64,000 nt of DNA from Arcicella aurantiaca. Lineage in GTDB: Bacteria; Bacteroidota; Bacteroidia; Cytophagales; Spirosomataceae. The stretch spans positions 1 to 64,000 of the forward strand of contig NZ_QGGO01000022.1 in assembly GCF_003148625.1 (NCBI RefSeq), written 5' to 3'. This document shows positions 8,420-20,203 of this stretch, in pieces (the first letter of the stretch is position 1; every line of letters begins with the position of its first letter). Under the pieces are notes generated by a model. That model had not been told where the DNA came from. It ran no database searches and was given only the letters and a program-made list of their open reading frames with translations. The translations under genes and the position numbers were made by a program.

Positions 8420-9799
8420 TTACGCTTTATCTTTGTCGTAAGCGTCTGAATCACCTAAATCTTCTCCAATTAATTTTCCTGCCACTTTTTTAATACTTCC
8501 CAAAAGACTCCAGCCTGTTTTTTTCGATTCTGTTTCTTTTTTGCCCGTGTTTCCATTGCTTACTACTGGAGCAACTGGTAAAGGAACGATAATTGGTGGA
8601 GCATCTTTACGCAATTCTTTGTAAACATCTTCTCGTTCATCAATATCTTTTAATCCTTTCCAAACCAAACCGACAGCCGTAGCATAGGTTGGATTCTTGA
8701 TTTCTTCGGTAAGGGTTTTTCCTAAATTTTCATTTGGGTGACCAATTCTTACATCACGTCCTGTTACACGCTCAAATAGTTCATCGATATAAGACATTTG
8801 TACACTTCCACCTGTCAAAACTATTCCGAAGTTCAAACGATTTCCGTATCCACAACGACTAATTTCAGCCTCTACTAAAGCTATAATTTCTTTTAAGCGT
8901 TCTTCTATGATAATTCCGATATTCTTAATTGAAATTGTCTTTGTTTTACGCCCATTAATACCTGGTATTGATACAACTTCTTCTACTGGAATTTCATCTG
9001 CAACGGCACAACCAAATTTTATTTTTAGTTGTTCTGCGTGTTCTGTTGAAATACCACATCCTTGTTCAATATCTGCCGTGATGGAATCTCCCGCAAATGG
9101 TAATACTGCAATATGACGAACAATTCCTTTATGAAAAATAACTATTTCAGTCATCCCACTACCAATATCTACCAAACACACGCCGCCTTTCTTCTCTTGG
9201 GGTGTCAGTACAGCCAAAGACGCTGCTAAAGGAGAAAATACCAATCCTCCTTCTATTTCCATCTTTCCTTTGGCACTCTCAATACATCTTTTAGTTTTGT
9301 CAAATTCAACTTGTGGCGACGTAATCATCATAAAGTCACACTGTAACTTTAGTCCACTAATTCCAACAGGGTCATAAATATTCCCAATTGAATCTACAAA
9401 ATACTCTTGTGGAAGCGTATGTACTATGGCATTGCCTTTAGAAATAAAGGTGCGTTTAGCGTCATTTGCTACTTGGTCAACATCGGTTACGGTTACTTCT
9501 TCACCTTCTGTTTGGCGAGTGATAATAGAACGATGTTTTATACTATGAATATTAGGCCCTGCAACGCTTGCAAAGACACCTCTAATATGAATATTTGCTT
9601 GATTTTCGACTTGTTCAATGGCGGATTGAACAGCCTCAATTGTCTTATTGACATTCAAAACGACACCCTTGGATACATGTCCAGTTGTATCTGCTTTTCC
9701 CAAACCAAGTATTTCCAGCTTGCCCAAATGGTCAAGTCTGCCCGCTACGACATTCACCTGCTTACTGCCTATGTCAAGTCCTACAATTATTTCACTCAT
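8420..9799 (-). CDS. ftsA: cell division protein FtsA
   Basis: Actin-like ATPase that tethers FtsZ to the membrane and recruits the divisome. At 459 residues it has the phosphate-1 motif VGLDIGSKQVNVVAG at the start, the SHS2 1C region at about 80-165, LVDIGSGMTEIVIF (phosphate 2) and VLTGGSVQMSYI (adenosine motif). The C-terminus holds a probable amphipathic membrane-targeting helix (WSLLGSIKKVAGKLIG) followed by an acidic tail. It lies 63 nt downstream of ftsQ. ftsZ, the usual next gene, is not here; the neighbour is convergent ndk. Confidence 0.97.
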   Translation of the reverse strand: MSEIIVGLDIGSKQVNVVAGRLDHLGKLEILGLGKADTTGHVSKGVVLNVNKTIEAVQSAIEQVENQANIHIRGVFASVAGPNIHSIKHRSIITRQTEGEEVTVTDVDQVANDAKRTFISKGNAIVHTLPQEYFVDSIGNIYDPVGISGLKLQCDFMMITSPQVEFDKTKRCIESAKGKMEIEGGLVFSPLAASLAVLTPQEKKGGVCLVDIGSGMTEIVIFHKGIVRHIAVLPFAGDSITADIEQGCGISTEHAEQLKIKFGCAVADEIPVEEVVSIPGINGRKTKTISIKNIGIIIEERLKEIIALVEAEISRCGYGNRLNFGIVLTGGSVQMSYIDELFERVTGRDVRIGHPNENLGKTLTEEIKNPTYATAVGLVWKGLKDIDEREDVYKELRKDAPPIIVPLPVAPVVSNGNTGKKETESKKTGWSLLGSIKKVAGKLIGEDLGDSDAYDKDKA

Positions 9800-9862
9800 G
9801 GGAGGGGTAGTTTTAATTTAGAAATTAGAGAGTAGGGGTCAATCCCTAAAGTCTAATCACTA

Positions 9863-10627
9863 TTATTCACACACAATCTGATTTCTATATTTAACGCTAA
9901 TCTTCTTATACTTATCCCAGCCTTTTGAAGGTAGGATTTCTTTATACAATATTTTTAATTTTTTAAATTTTGCTTCAATTTCAATACCCATTCCAAATTC
10001 AATTTGGTGATTACCAATTTCTGGAACAAGTGTTATCCCTCCGTCACTTTCCACAACTAATTGTGAAATTTGTGCTTTCCAAAAAGCGTCCTCATTAATC
10101 GCCTTAATTAAGTCGATTATAGGTTTGCTTTTAGGCTCTTTGAGACTTTGACTTTGTTCAAAATAACTACCTGACAATAATAAGGTTCTTACGGTATAGT
10201 GTGGTGACACTCCTATTAACTCTCCACTTTCTGTTACGTAATCATCTGGTTTATTGTTACTTACTATTCTTGCGATTGGGGTGTGTTCTTCGATATCTAC
10301 TGTCAATTCACCACTTAAATCACGGTGAACTTGACAATTTTTCACGAGCCTGTTAGCTCGTACTCTATTTTCAATTTTCTTGAAGTTAATCCTTTCAAAT
10401 GGTTTACCTTCAGGACTATCAACAATGGTTGGGGCTATTAGTGAATATATTTCTTGGGGTGTTATTAGGCGGTTTTCGTTGTTACCTACGATTTCTACAT
10501 TGATTTTTTTGCACTTCTGAAGACGGTGGATATTTTTTGCAAAAACCACCAGAGAGAGTGAAAGACAAGCTAACACTACGAACCATATCCATTTTTTAAA
10601 CTTCAGTAAGGATTTCAAAGCAATCAT
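9863..10627 (-). CDS. ftsQ: cell division protein FtsQ/DivIB-like
   Basis: Divisome protein of 254 residues with a short cytoplasmic N-terminus, one membrane helix (about 13-31, IWFVVLACLSLSLVVFA) and a periplasmic POTRA-like region (INVEIVGNNENRLITPQEI, about 42-110). Sequence similarity is modest, as usual for FtsQ, but the position directly before ftsA supports the call. The rest of the division/cell-wall cluster is absent. Confidence 0.88.
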   Translation of the reverse strand: MIALKSLLKFKKWIWFVVLACLSLSLVVFAKNIHRLQKCKKINVEIVGNNENRLITPQEIYSLIAPTIVDSPEGKPFERINFKKIENRVRANRLVKNCQVHRDLSGELTVDIEEHTPIARIVSNNKPDDYVTESGELIGVSPHYTVRTLLLSGSYFEQSQSLKEPKSKPIIDLIKAINEDAFWKAQISQLVVESDGGITLVPEIGNHQIEFGMGIEIEAKFKKLKILYKEILPSKGWDKYKKISVKYRNQIVCE

Positions 10628-10838
10628 TAAAATAATAGATTGGACTGTAAAGATGCTAATATTTTTTCATCTAAATTCCTAATCTGTTCAAAACTATAAC
10701 GAAATTAAAAAAAAATAGCTAAAACTTTATAATTTTTTATTAAATGGGAAAATGAAGAGAAGATAGAGTTATTTCCTGTATTGACTATTTTGCTTTATAT
10801 TTTACGCTTGTTTTTCATGGTTTTATATAAAAATGAAA

Positions 10839-10866
10839 AAGCCCTCAGAAATGAATCTGAGGGCTT
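10839..10866 (-). terminator. rpoC terminator
   Basis: A perfect 10-bp stem (AAGCCCTCAG / CTGAGGGCTT) with an 8-nt loop, followed on the minus strand by a T-rich tract. It lies 40 nt beyond the rpoC stop codon. The remaining gap to ftsQ (10628-10838) shows nothing else. Confidence 0.9.
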
Positions 10867-10905
10867 GATTCGTTTAACATTTTATGGCTAAACCATAATT
10901 TATAA

Positions 10906-13900
10906 CTATACCGACCAACGAGCTTTGCGGTAGTTTCCTACTCTCTCGGCTGCTTTGGCTTCTTTGGCTGCTTCTACTTGTTGCAATTCTTCTTTTGAAG
11001 TAATTACGTAGTCTGCATACTTGCGTACACCTGTTCCCGCAGGGATTAAGTGACCAACAATTACGTTTTCTTTTAAGCCGTCTAATGTATCTGCCTTCGC
11101 ACGGATTGATGCTTCTGACAATACTTTAGTTGTCTCTTGGAATGACGCCGCTGAGATGAATGAATCTGTACCTAAAGATGCTTGTGTGATACCTTGCAAG
11201 TTTGGTTGTGAAACGGCCGGAGAAGCATCACGAACTTGTACGATTTTCAAGTCACGGCGTTTCAATGATGAGTTTTCATCACGTAATGCACGAGCAGATA
11301 CAATCATACCTTCTTTCATTTTGTCTGAATCACCAGCGTCTGTAACAACTTTCTTATCCATGATTTTATCGTTTTCCTCACGGAATAAGAATCTATCAAC
11401 ATTTTGTCCGTTCAAGAACATGGTATCTCCTGATTCTACGATAATTACTTTTTGCATCATTTGACGAACGATAGACTCAATGTGTTTATCGTTAATCTTC
11501 ACACCTTGAAGACGGTAAACGTCTTGGATTTCATTTACCAAATACTCTTGTACAGCAGTTGGTCCTTTAATCGCCAAGATGTCTGAAGGCGTAATAGCTC
11601 CATCTGAAAGTGGCACACCTGCACGCACAAAGTCATTGTTTTGTACAAGGATGTGTTTCGACAATGGTACAAGATATTTACGTTCCGCACCGTCTTTTGC
11701 ACGGATATAAATTTCACGGTTACCACGTTTGATACCACCTAAAGTTACTACACCGTCAATTTCAGATACAACCGCAGGGTTAGATGGGTTACGAGCTTCG
11801 AATAATTCCGTTACACGTGGAAGACCACCCGTAATGTCACGAGTTTTACCCGCTGCACGTGGAATTTTCGCCAAGATTTGACCTGGTTTAATTTTCGCTC
11901 CATTTTCAACTGCTAAACGAGCCGCTACTGGTACGTTATAAGCTACTGGTTCGTCAGCACCTTTTACGTTGATTAAGATTGTAGGGTTTTTCGTTTTATC
12001 TTTCGATTCAATGATTACTTTCTCACGAAGACCTGTTTGTTCATCGGCTTCTTCTTTGTAAGTAATATTTTCTTCGATGGCATCAAATTCAGCTTTACCT
12101 TCAACTTCTGAAAGGATTACAGCGTTGTATGGGTCCCAAGCACAAATTTCTTCTCCTTTCGTAATCGTCTGTCCGTCTTTTACTCTTAAATAAGAACCAT
12201 AAGGTACGTTATTTGCGATAAATACTTGTTGAGGATTATTAGCATTCAAGATTTGAACTTCACCAGAACGCCCCATCACGATATCTACTTCGTTTCCTTC
12301 TGGGTCGATAGAACCTACAGTACGAACTTCTTCAAACTTGATGATACCGTCAAATTTAGCTTTGATGGCTGCATCTAAAGTTACGTTTTGGGCAGTACCC
12401 CCAACGTGGAATGTACGAAGTGTAAGCTGTGTTCCTGGTTCACCGATTGACTGAGATGCAATTACACCTACTGCTTCACCGATACCTACCATTCTACCTG
12501 TTGAAAGGTTACGTCCATAACACTTAGCACAAACACCACTACGAGTTTCGCAAGTTAATACTGAACGAATTTCAATTGAATCAATCGCTGTATCATCTAC
12601 TTTTGCAGCCATTTCTTCAGTGATTTCTTCTCCTGCTGTGATTAATAACTCATTAGTTACTGGGTCATAAACATCATGGATTGAAACACGTCCTAAAATA
12701 CGTTCTGATAATGGTTCGATGATTTCTTCGTTGTCTTTCAACGCTGCAATCTGGATACCACGAAGTGTACCACAGTCATCTTCATTAACAATTACGTCTT
12801 GAGCTACGTCATGCAAACGACGAGTTAAGTAACCCGCATCGGCAGTTTTCAAGGCAGTATCGGCAAGACCCTTACGAGCACCGTGCGTTGAGATAAAGTA
12901 TTCAAGTACGTCAAGACCTTCTTTAAAGTTAGAAAGGATTGGGTTTTCGATGATTTCACCAACTGAACCTGCTAAGTTCTTCTGAGGTTTTGCCATCAAA
13001 CCACGCATACCACCTAACTGACGAATCTGTTCACGAGAACCACGAGCTCCAGAGTGCATCATCATAAAGATGGCATTGAAACCTTGTTTGTCATTCTCCA
13101 TTTGTTTCATCAAGGTATCCGTAATTTTCGAGTTTACCTTTGTCCAAATGTCAATAACGGCGTTATAACGTTCGTTATCTGTGATTAAACCCATCAAATA
13201 GTTTTCTGTTACCGAAGCAACATCAGCTTTGGCTTTTACTACAAGTTCGGCTTTTTCTTCTGGAACGATAATATCGCCAAGACCCATTGAAAGACCGCCT
13301 TTGAATGCCATTTGATAACCTAATTCTTTAATATCATCTAAGAATTTAGCTGTACGAGCTACACCTGAAATCTTAAATACTTGAGCAATGATTTGTTGTA
13401 ATTTTTTCTTTGTCAACAATTCATTGATATATCCTACTTCTTCTGGAACGCAAAGGTTAAATAATACACGACCTGCAACAGTTTCTACCATTTGAGATTT
13501 CAATGTACCATCTTCTTGACGAACGTTTGTTTTTACGGTAATATTTGCGTGTTTAGAAACAACGCCTTCATTCATACCGATAACAACTTCTTCAAAACCA
13601 TAGAATTTCATTCCTTCACCTGGAACTCTGTATTCTGGTGTATCTCTACGTCCTTTTGTTACGTAGTATAAACCAAGAACCATATCCTGAGATGGTACCG
13701 TAATAGGAGCACCATTGGCAGGGTTCAAGATGTTGTGTGAACCCAACATTAATAAAGAGGCTTCCAAGATTGCTTCTTGTCCAAGTGGTACGTGTACCGC
13801 CATCTGGTCACCATCAAAATCGGCGTTAAATGCCGTACAAGTTAATGGGTGCAATTGGATTGCTTTTCCTTCAATTAATTTAGGTTGGAATGCTTGGATA

Positions 13901-15240
13901 CCCAAACGGTGAAGTGTTGGGGCACGGTTTAGAAGAACTGGATGTCCTTTCATTACGTTTTCCAAAATATCCCAAACTACTGGGTCTTTTCTATCAACAA
14001 TTTTCTTGGCAGATTTTACCGTTTTCACGATACCTCTTTCAATCAATTTTCTGATAACAAATGGTTTGAAAAGCTCGGCTGCCATGTCTTTTGGAAGACC
14101 ACATTCGTGCATTTTCAATTCAGGACCTACTACGATTACCGAACGACCAGAATAATCGACACGTTTACCTAATAAGTTCTGACGGAAACGACCTTGCTTT
14201 CCTTTCAACATATCTGAAAGTGATTTCAAGGCACGGTTACCTTCTGAACGAACCGCATTTACTTTACGTGAGTTATCGAATAATGAATCGACAGCTTCTT
14301 GTAACATACGTTTTTCGTTACGTAAGATTACTTCTGGAGCTTTGATTTCGATAAGACGTTTCAAACGGTTGTTACGGATAATTACACGACGGTAAAGGTC
14401 GTTCAAATCCGAAGTCGCAAAACGACCACCATCTAAAGGTACAAGCGGACGTAATTCTGGTGGAATTACTGGAACCATCTTGATAACCATCCATTCTGGC
14501 TTGTTCTCAATACGAGTACCTGCTTCACGGAATGCTTCAACTACTTTCAAACGTTTTAAAGCTTCTGCCTTACGTTGTTGAGAAGTATCGTTTGCAGCCG
14601 AGTGACGTAATGTATAAGATAAGTTATCTAATTCAGTACGTTTCAACAACATATCCAAAGCTTCAGCACCCATCTTAGCGATGAATTTCTGAGGGTCTTC
14701 GTCTGGTAACAATTGGTTTTCACGAGGCAATTTGTCGATGATGTCCAAATATTCGTCTTCTGTTAAGAAGTCCATTTTGTTCACACCGTCTTCTGCCTTA
14801 ACACCTGCCTGTACAACTACGTATCTTTCGTAATAAATTACTTGGTCAAGTTTTTTCGTAGAAAGTCCTAACAAATAACCAATTTTGTTAGGTAAGCTAC
14901 GGAAGTACCAAATATGGGCAACAGGCACAACTAATTCGATGTGTCCCATACGCTCACGACGTACTTTTTTCTCGGTAACTTCTACACCACAACGGTCGCA
15001 GATGATACCTTTATAGCGAATACGCTTGTATTTGCCACAGTGACATTCCCAGTCTTTTGTTGGTCCGAAAATTCTTTCACAGAACAAACCGCCCATTTCA
15101 GGCTTGTAAGTACGGTAATTGATAGTTTCGGGTTGAGTAACTTCTCCGTGCGAGCCTTCAAGGATTGATTCTGGCGACGCTAAAGAGATGGTTACTTTTT
15201 GAAAATCACTATTTAATTTTCTATTCTTTTTGAATGACAT
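10906..15240 (-). CDS. rpoC: DNA-directed RNA polymerase subunit beta'
   Basis: Catalytic largest subunit of RNA polymerase, 1444 residues. The N-terminal zinc ribbon has Cys66, Cys68, Cys81 and Cys84. The catalytic Mg-binding motif [12 protein letters not shown] places the three aspartates at 474, 476 and 478. The second zinc site shows [13 protein letters not shown], followed by the bridge/trigger-loop region ([21 protein letters not shown]). It follows rpoB by 114 nt, and this gap contains a repeat hairpin. Confidence 0.99.
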   Translation of the reverse strand: MSFKKNRKLNSDFQKVTISLASPESILEGSHGEVTQPETINYRTYKPEMGGLFCERIFGPTKDWECHCGKYKRIRYKGIICDRCGVEVTEKKVRRERMGHIELVVPVAHIWYFRSLPNKIGYLLGLSTKKLDQVIYYERYVVVQAGVKAEDGVNKMDFLTEDEYLDIIDKLPRENQLLPDEDPQKFIAKMGAEALDMLLKRTELDNLSYTLRHSAANDTSQQRKAEALKRLKVVEAFREAGTRIENKPEWMVIKMVPVIPPELRPLVPLDGGRFATSDLNDLYRRVIIRNNRLKRLIEIKAPEVILRNEKRMLQEAVDSLFDNSRKVNAVRSEGNRALKSLSDMLKGKQGRFRQNLLGKRVDYSGRSVIVVGPELKMHECGLPKDMAAELFKPFVIRKLIERGIVKTVKSAKKIVDRKDPVVWDILENVMKGHPVLLNRAPTLHRLGIQAFQPKLIEGKAIQLHPLTCTAFNADFDGDQMAVHVPLGQEAILEASLLMLGSHNILNPANGAPITVPSQDMVLGLYYVTKGRRDTPEYRVPGEGMKFYGFEEVVIGMNEGVVSKHANITVKTNVRQEDGTLKSQMVETVAGRVLFNLCVPEEVGYINELLTKKKLQQIIAQVFKISGVARTAKFLDDIKELGYQMAFKGGLSMGLGDIIVPEEKAELVVKAKADVASVTENYLMGLITDNERYNAVIDIWTKVNSKITDTLMKQMENDKQGFNAIFMMMHSGARGSREQIRQLGGMRGLMAKPQKNLAGSVGEIIENPILSNFKEGLDVLEYFISTHGARKGLADTALKTADAGYLTRRLHDVAQDVIVNEDDCGTLRGIQIAALKDNEEIIEPLSERILGRVSIHDVYDPVTNELLITAGEEITEEMAAKVDDTAIDSIEIRSVLTCETRSGVCAKCYGRNLSTGRMVGIGEAVGVIASQSIGEPGTQLTLRTFHVGGTAQNVTLDAAIKAKFDGIIKFEEVRTVGSIDPEGNEVDIVMGRSGEVQILNANNPQQVFIANNVPYGSYLRVKDGQTITKGEEICAWDPYNAVILSEVEGKAEFDAIEENITYKEEADEQTGLREKVIIESKDKTKNPTILINVKGADEPVAYNVPVAARLAVENGAKIKPGQILAKIPRAAGKTRDITGGLPRVTELFEARNPSNPAVVSEIDGVVTLGGIKRGNREIYIRAKDGAERKYLVPLSKHILVQNNDFVRAGVPLSDGAITPSDILAIKGPTAVQEYLVNEIQDVYRLQGVKINDKHIESIVRQMMQKVIIVESGDTMFLNGQNVDRFLFREENDKIMDKKVVTDAGDSDKMKEGMIVSARALRDENSSLKRRDLKIVQVRDASPAVSQPNLQGITQASLGTDSFISAASFQETTKVLSEASIRAKADTLDGLKENVIVGHLIPAGTGVRKYADYVITSKEELQQVEAAKEAKAAERVGNYRKARWSV

Positions 15241-15279
15241 TTTCGTGTTTGTTTGTGTTGAAAATGGTTCTAATATTTT

Positions 15280-15351
15280 CAGTAAACAGTTGTCAATTAT
15301 CAGTAAATAATATTGTTTTCACTTTATATATTTACTGATAATTGTTCACTG
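15280..15351. repeat. imperfect inverted repeat between rpoB and rpoC
   Basis: Inner arms of 15 bp (15295-15309 and 15329-15343) pair perfectly; outer sequence pairs again after a 7-nt bulge equal to one repeat unit. The words are those of the TTATCAGT family seen after ndk. In the rpoB-rpoC transcript this would form a hairpin between the two cistrons. Confidence 0.75.
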
Positions 15352-15354
15352 AAA

Positions 15355-18300
15355 TTACTCTAATGTAATTTCAAGAGCTAAACCTCTTAATTCATGAATC
15401 AATACGTTGAATGATTCTGGAATTCCCGGTTTTGGCATGGCTTCTCCTTTAACGATGGCTTCGTAGGCTTTTGCTCTACCAATCACGTCATCAGATTTCA
15501 CCGTTAAGATTTCTTGTAGGATATTAGCTGCACCAAATGCTTCTAATGCCCAAACCTCCATCTCTCCAAAACGCTGACCACCGAATTGTGCTTTACCTCC
15601 TAATGGTTGTTGAGTAATTAATGAGTATGGTCCGATTGAACGGGCGTGCATTTTATCATCAACTAAGTGACCAAGTTTCAACATATAGATAATACCTACT
15701 GTAATTGGTTGGTCGAACATATCGCCCGTTAAACCATTGTACAAATAAGTACGTCCCCATGCTGGTAAACCTGCTTCTTCTAATTCTTTAGCAACTTCAG
15801 TAGATGATGCACCGTCAAAGATTGGTGTTGCGTACTTACGACCCAATTTCTCACCAGCCCATGCTAATACGGTTTCATAAATCTGACCGATGTTCATACG
15901 TGAAGGTACCCCAAGTGGGTTCAATACGATGTCCATTGGTGTTCCGTCTTCCAAGAATGGCATATCTTCATCACGTACAATACGGGCTACAACCCCTTTG
16001 TTACCGTGACGACCCGCCATCTTATCACCTACTTTCAATTTACGTTTCTTAGCAATATATACTTTTGCTAATTTCACGATACCCGCTGGAAGTTCGTCTC
16101 CTACTTCCAATACGAATTTCTCACGCTTATAGCGACCTACTACTTCGTTACGACGAACGTTGTAGTTTTTCACCATTTGCAATAATAAAACGTTAGTATC
16201 TGCATCTTCAGTAGCATTTTCCAAGATTAAGTCAGCAATTAAGTTAGCTTCTTCTGGAACGCTATATGAACTATCATCACGGTAAAGGTTTTTAGCTGGG
16301 AATAAAGCCTCCTCGATGTTACGAGATGAGAATTTTGTTCCTGCTTCAATAATTACTGTACCGAATTTGTGTTTGATACCGCTTGAAACTTTGCCATCTA
16401 ACAATTCTACCATTTTCGTAATCATCTTCGCACGGATAGATGTTAAGTCTTTTGATAGTTGTTTAGATAAAGCTGCGATTTCTTTTTTGGCTTTCTCACG
16501 TTCGTCTTTATCTTTCTTAGGACGGCTGAAAAGTTTTGTATCAATAACAACCCCTTTCAATGATGGAGGTGCTTTTTTAGAAGCATCTTTTACATCACCT
16601 GCTTTATCTCCGAAGATTGCACGAAGAAGTTTTTCTTCTGGTGTTGGGTCAGATTCTCCTTTTGGTGTAATCTTACCAATCAAGATGTCTCCTTCTTTTA
16701 CATCAGAACCTACACGAATTACACCGCTTTCATCCAAGTTTTTAACTGTTTCTTCAGCTACGTTTGGAATCTCCGCTGTTAATTCTTCTTCTCCACGTTT
16801 TGTATCACGTACTTCCAATTCAAATTCTTCAATGTGAATAGAAGTAAAAATATCGTCACGTACTACACGCTCAGAAATTACAATCGCATCTTCAAAGTTG
16901 TATCCTTGCCAAGGCATGAAGGCAACTTTCATGTTACGACCTAATGCTAATTCTCCTTGTTGTGTTGCATAACCTTCACAAAGTGCTTGTCCTTTATTAA
17001 CACGCTGACCTTTACGAACGATTGGCTTCAAGTTGATAGTAGTATCTTGGTTGGTACGACGGAATTTAATCATTTGATATTCCTTCGTATCTCCTTCAAA
17101 ACTTACTAAATATTCTTCTGGAGACATATCGTATTTTACTACGATTTTGATAGAATCCACATATTCAATAACACCATCAGCTTCTGCAACTACTAATGTA
17201 CGAGAGTCAAGAGCAACACTTGCTTCCAAACCAGTACCCACGATTGGAGCTTCTGGACGTAACAATGGTACTGCTTGACGTTGCATGTTTGAACCCATCA
17301 AGGCACGGTTGGCATCATCATGTTCTAAGAAAGGAATCAATGAAGCCGCAACCGATACAATTTGGTTTGGTGCAATATCCATTAATTGAGCCTCATTAGG
17401 GTCAACTAAAGGGAAGTCACCTTCAAAACGTGCTTTTACTCTATCTGCTTGGAAAACACCGTTTTCATCATAACGAGCATTAGCTTGTACAATGTTTTTC
17501 CCGTCTTCTTCTTCAGCCGTTAAATAAGTAATTTCTTCAACTTTAACTTTACCATTATCAACTGTACGATATGGTGTTTCAATGAAGCCCATTGAGTTGA
17601 TTTTCGCATGAACACAAAGTGACGAAATCAAACCAATGTTTGGACCTTCTGGCGTTTCAATCGTACACAAACGACCGTAGTGCGTATAGTGAACGTCACG
17701 AACCTCGAAACCTGCACGCTCACGAGAAAGACCACCTGGCCCAAGTGCCGAAAGACGACGCTTGTGCGTAATCTCTGCCAATGGGTTTGTTTGGTCCATG
17801 AACTGTGATAACTGGTTTGTTCCGAAGAATGAGTTAATTACCGACGATAAGGTACGTGCGTTAATCAAATCAACTGGCTTAAAGTCTTCGTTATCACGAA
17901 CGTTCATACGTTCTTTAATGGTACGAGCCATACGAGCCAAACCAACACCAAACTGAGCGTATAATTGCTCACCTACTGTACGAACACGACGGTTTGACAA
18001 GTGGTCAATATCATCGACAACCGCTTTTGAGTTGATAAGTCCGATTAAGTATTTAACGATTGAGATAATATCTGATTTCGTTAAAACTTTTGTTTCCATC
18101 GGAATATCATGGCCTAATTTTTTGTTGATACGGTAACGACCAACTTCACCTAAGTCATAACGTTTGTCAGAGAAGAACAAGTTTTGAATAATATCACGAG
18201 CAGTTTGCTCATCAGGTGCTTCTGTGTTACGCAACTGACGGTAGATTTGCTCAACGGCTTCTTTCTCTGAGTTCGATGAATCTTTTTGTAACGTATTATA

Positions 18301-19230
18301 AATGATGTTATAGTCATTCACGTTCATATCTTCTTTGTGAAGAATGATTGTGTCTAAACCAGCATCAAGAATTGTCTCGATATCGTCAGAAGAGATAGTT
18401 GAGTCACGTTCCATCAATACCTCGTTACGGTCGATAGAAACTACTTCACCTGTATCTTCATCTACGAAGTCTTCTTGCCAAGTTCTTAAAACCCTTGCCG
18501 CCAAACGACGACCTACGGCTTTTTTCAAGTTAGCTTGGTCAGCTTTGATTTCTTCAGAAAGACCGAACAAATCCAAAATGTCTTTGTCAGAACCATAACC
18601 AATAGCACGTAAAAGTGTTGTTACTGGAAACTTCTTCTTACGGTCAATATAAGCGTACATTACGCTGTTTACGTCTGTCGCAAATTCAATCCAAGAACCT
18701 TTGAATGGAATGATACGAGCCGAGTACAATTTTGTTCCGTTTGTGTGACGGCTTTGAGAGAAGAATACCCCCGGAGAACGGTGTAATTGAGATACAATAA
18801 CACGTTCAGCTCCATTGATTACGAACGAACCACGTTCGGTCATATAAGGAATATTTCCTAAGAATACTTCCTGCTCGATGGTCTCGAAATCTTCGTTGTC
18901 GGTATCGTTACAGATAAGGCGTAACTTTGCTTTTAAAGGCACTGAGTACGTCAATCCACGGTCAATACACTCATCAACTGAGTATTTCGGAGGGTCAACA
19001 GAATAATCAATAAAGTGAAGGACGAAGTTTTCACGAGAATCCGCAATTGGGAAGTTCTCAGCGAATACTTTGAAAAGACCTTCATCTGTACGATTTTCGG
19101 CTGCGGTTTCCAACTGGAAGAAATCCTGAAACGACTTCACCTGAATATCCAAGAAATCTGGGTATTCGAGTAAGTTTTTGACTTTGGCAAAATTAATTCT
19201 GCCTGTTGCGGGACGCCGCCCGTTTGTCAT
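15355..19230 (-). CDS. rpoB: DNA-directed RNA polymerase subunit beta
   Basis: Second largest RNA polymerase subunit. The ATG at 19230 gives 1291 residues; an in-frame TTG at 19239 is also possible. The rifampicin pocket reads [20 protein letters not shown] and then LSALGPGG, with Asp, His and Ser at the classical resistance positions, so it looks rifampicin-sensitive. The C-terminus carries [20 protein letters not shown]. Divergent rpsJ lies upstream, so the usual rplJ/rplL genes do not precede rpoB. It has its own promoter. Confidence 0.99.
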   Translation of the reverse strand: MTNGRRPATGRINFAKVKNLLEYPDFLDIQVKSFQDFFQLETAAENRTDEGLFKVFAENFPIADSRENFVLHFIDYSVDPPKYSVDECIDRGLTYSVPLKAKLRLICNDTDNEDFETIEQEVFLGNIPYMTERGSFVINGAERVIVSQLHRSPGVFFSQSRHTNGTKLYSARIIPFKGSWIEFATDVNSVMYAYIDRKKKFPVTTLLRAIGYGSDKDILDLFGLSEEIKADQANLKKAVGRRLAARVLRTWQEDFVDEDTGEVVSIDRNEVLMERDSTISSDDIETILDAGLDTIILHKEDMNVNDYNIIYNTLQKDSSNSEKEAVEQIYRQLRNTEAPDEQTARDIIQNLFFSDKRYDLGEVGRYRINKKLGHDIPMETKVLTKSDIISIVKYLIGLINSKAVVDDIDHLSNRRVRTVGEQLYAQFGVGLARMARTIKERMNVRDNEDFKPVDLINARTLSSVINSFFGTNQLSQFMDQTNPLAEITHKRRLSALGPGGLSRERAGFEVRDVHYTHYGRLCTIETPEGPNIGLISSLCVHAKINSMGFIETPYRTVDNGKVKVEEITYLTAEEEDGKNIVQANARYDENGVFQADRVKARFEGDFPLVDPNEAQLMDIAPNQIVSVAASLIPFLEHDDANRALMGSNMQRQAVPLLRPEAPIVGTGLEASVALDSRTLVVAEADGVIEYVDSIKIVVKYDMSPEEYLVSFEGDTKEYQMIKFRRTNQDTTINLKPIVRKGQRVNKGQALCEGYATQQGELALGRNMKVAFMPWQGYNFEDAIVISERVVRDDIFTSIHIEEFELEVRDTKRGEEELTAEIPNVAEETVKNLDESGVIRVGSDVKEGDILIGKITPKGESDPTPEEKLLRAIFGDKAGDVKDASKKAPPSLKGVVIDTKLFSRPKKDKDEREKAKKEIAALSKQLSKDLTSIRAKMITKMVELLDGKVSSGIKHKFGTVIIEAGTKFSSRNIEEALFPAKNLYRDDSSYSVPEEANLIADLILENATEDADTNVLLLQMVKNYNVRRNEVVGRYKREKFVLEVGDELPAGIVKLAKVYIAKKRKLKVGDKMAGRHGNKGVVARIVRDEDMPFLEDGTPMDIVLNPLGVPSRMNIGQIYETVLAWAGEKLGRKYATPIFDGASSTEVAKELEEAGLPAWGRTYLYNGLTGDMFDQPITVGIIYMLKLGHLVDDKMHARSIGPYSLITQQPLGGKAQFGGQRFGEMEVWALEAFGAANILQEILTVKSDDVIGRAKAYEAIVKGEAMPKPGIPESFNVLIHELRGLALEITLE

Positions 19231-19521
19231 CTGTGTCAAGGCTTTTTACTGTTTTGAAGTTTGAATTTGGTTATCAGTTATTGGTTAATAGTTATTACAC
19301 TGAACTTAGAAATAAATACCGATAAAACAGTTATTTCTAAACTTACGCTAATAACCAGTAACTAATCACTAATAACAGGGTAAAATACCCAAAAAAAGAG
19401 AGCCTCGTAGAAGTGAGTATTTCGTTTCCCTTTGCTTCTTTCCTACGAAAAAAAGAGGTGTTTCAGAAACGATTACCTTTTATAAACTGATTTATCTTTA
19501 AAAACGTTGCAAATCAGCCTG
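19231..19521 (-). other. long untranslated leader of rpoBC
   Basis: About 285 nt separate the predicted promoter from the rpoB start. The leader contains the repeat at 19269-19378 and an unexplained stretch at 19380-19500. I see no ORF and no recognised riboswitch. A long structured leader before rpoB is compatible with post-transcriptional control, but this is inference. Confidence 0.45.
19269..19378. repeat. TTATCAGT / TTATTGG family repeat in the rpoB leader
   Basis: The left part has variants of GGTTATCAGTTATTGG and the right part has variants of AATAACCAGTAACTAA. The centre pairs perfectly over 10 bp (TTAGAAATAA / TTATTTCTAA). It belongs to the same vocabulary as the repeats at 8291 and 15280. 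Confidence 0.65.
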
Positions 19522-19553
19522 CAAAAGTACAACTTTTTTTCTTGATTTTCAAA
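19522..19553 (-). promoter_or_regulatory. rpoB promoter
   Basis: On the minus strand, TTTG (complement of 19550-19553), a 20-nt spacer and TACTTTTG (complement of 19522-19529) match the Bacteroidota -33/-7 consensus. Transcription would start near 19515. Confidence 0.8.
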
Positions 19554-19702
19554 GAGTTGAGCGTTTTTTTTATCATTTCTCGTTCGGATAATTGTCCGTC
19601 TGGTTTGAAGCTATACAGTAAGCATTTTTTCGCAAAGGAGGTTTATATAAATTTGTTTTTGTTTTTTTTATCCCTAAACTATTAACTTTCAAGGTTTTCT
19701 CT

Positions 19703-19710
19703 TAATTTTG
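19703..19710 (+). promoter_or_regulatory. rpsJ promoter, -7 element
   Basis: TAATTTTG matches TAnnTTTG and lies 62 nt before the rpsJ ATG. A convincing -33 box is not visible. Confidence 0.5.
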
Positions 19711-19771
19711 CAGTCCCAAAATCGAAGCAAATGGTACTTTCGCTTTTGGATTAAATTAATGTACCAATACA

Positions 19772-20077
19772 ATGAATCAAAAAATCAGAATTAAATTGAA
19801 GTCATTTGACCACACTTTGGTGGACAAATCGGCTGAGAAAATCGTTAAGGCGGTTAAAGCTACAGGTGCTGTTGTTTCGGGTCCTATTCCGTTGCCAACT
19901 AAAGTTGAGAAATTCACAGTTTTACGTTCTCCACACGTTAACAAAAAAGCTCGTGAACAATTCCAATTGTGTACTTACAAGCGTTTAATTGACATTTTCT
20001 CATCTTCTCCAAAAACAGTTGATGCGTTAATGAAATTAGAATTGCCTTCAGGTGTTGACGTTGAAATCAAAGTGTAG
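19772..20077 (+). CDS. rpsJ: 30S ribosomal protein S10
   Basis: Small-subunit protein S10 (also NusE), 101 residues, normal length. The sequence [18 protein letters not shown], the loop VSGPIPLPT and the motif [12 protein letters not shown] are diagnostic. In most bacteria rpsJ leads or joins the S10/str operons; here it is a single-gene unit with its own promoter and terminator, divergent from rpoB. A second copy elsewhere in the genome cannot be excluded. Confidence 0.98.
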   Translation: MNQKIRIKLKSFDHTLVDKSAEKIVKAVKATGAVVSGPIPLPTKVEKFTVLRSPHVNKKAREQFQLCTYKRLIDIFSSSPKTVDALMKLELPSGVDVEIKV

Positions 20078-20104
20078 TTTACCTTGATTAGACGTTAAAA
20101 CGAT

Positions 20105-20164
20105 AAAAAGGTGAAGCGTAAATATTAAGGAGTTAAATCCTGATTATTTACGTTTCACCTTTTT
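20105..20164. terminator. bidirectional terminator between rpsJ and the DoxX gene
   Basis: Twenty-base arms (20105-20124, 20145-20164) pair with a single mismatch and begin and end in A and T runs, so the hairpin can serve both convergent genes. Confidence 0.88.
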
Positions 20165-20203
20165 ATTTTATACACTTATCCCATTTACTGCTCCTTTCCT
20201 CCA

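Noticed and set aside
11156-18598. Several open frames of 60-170 codons on the plus strand inside rpoC and rpoB
   Set aside because: They are antisense to strongly conserved polymerase genes, have no start context and encode no recognisable protein.
19634-19641. AAAGGAGG, a strong Shine-Dalgarno-like word
   Set aside because: No start codon follows at a useful distance, and the phylum rarely uses such sites.
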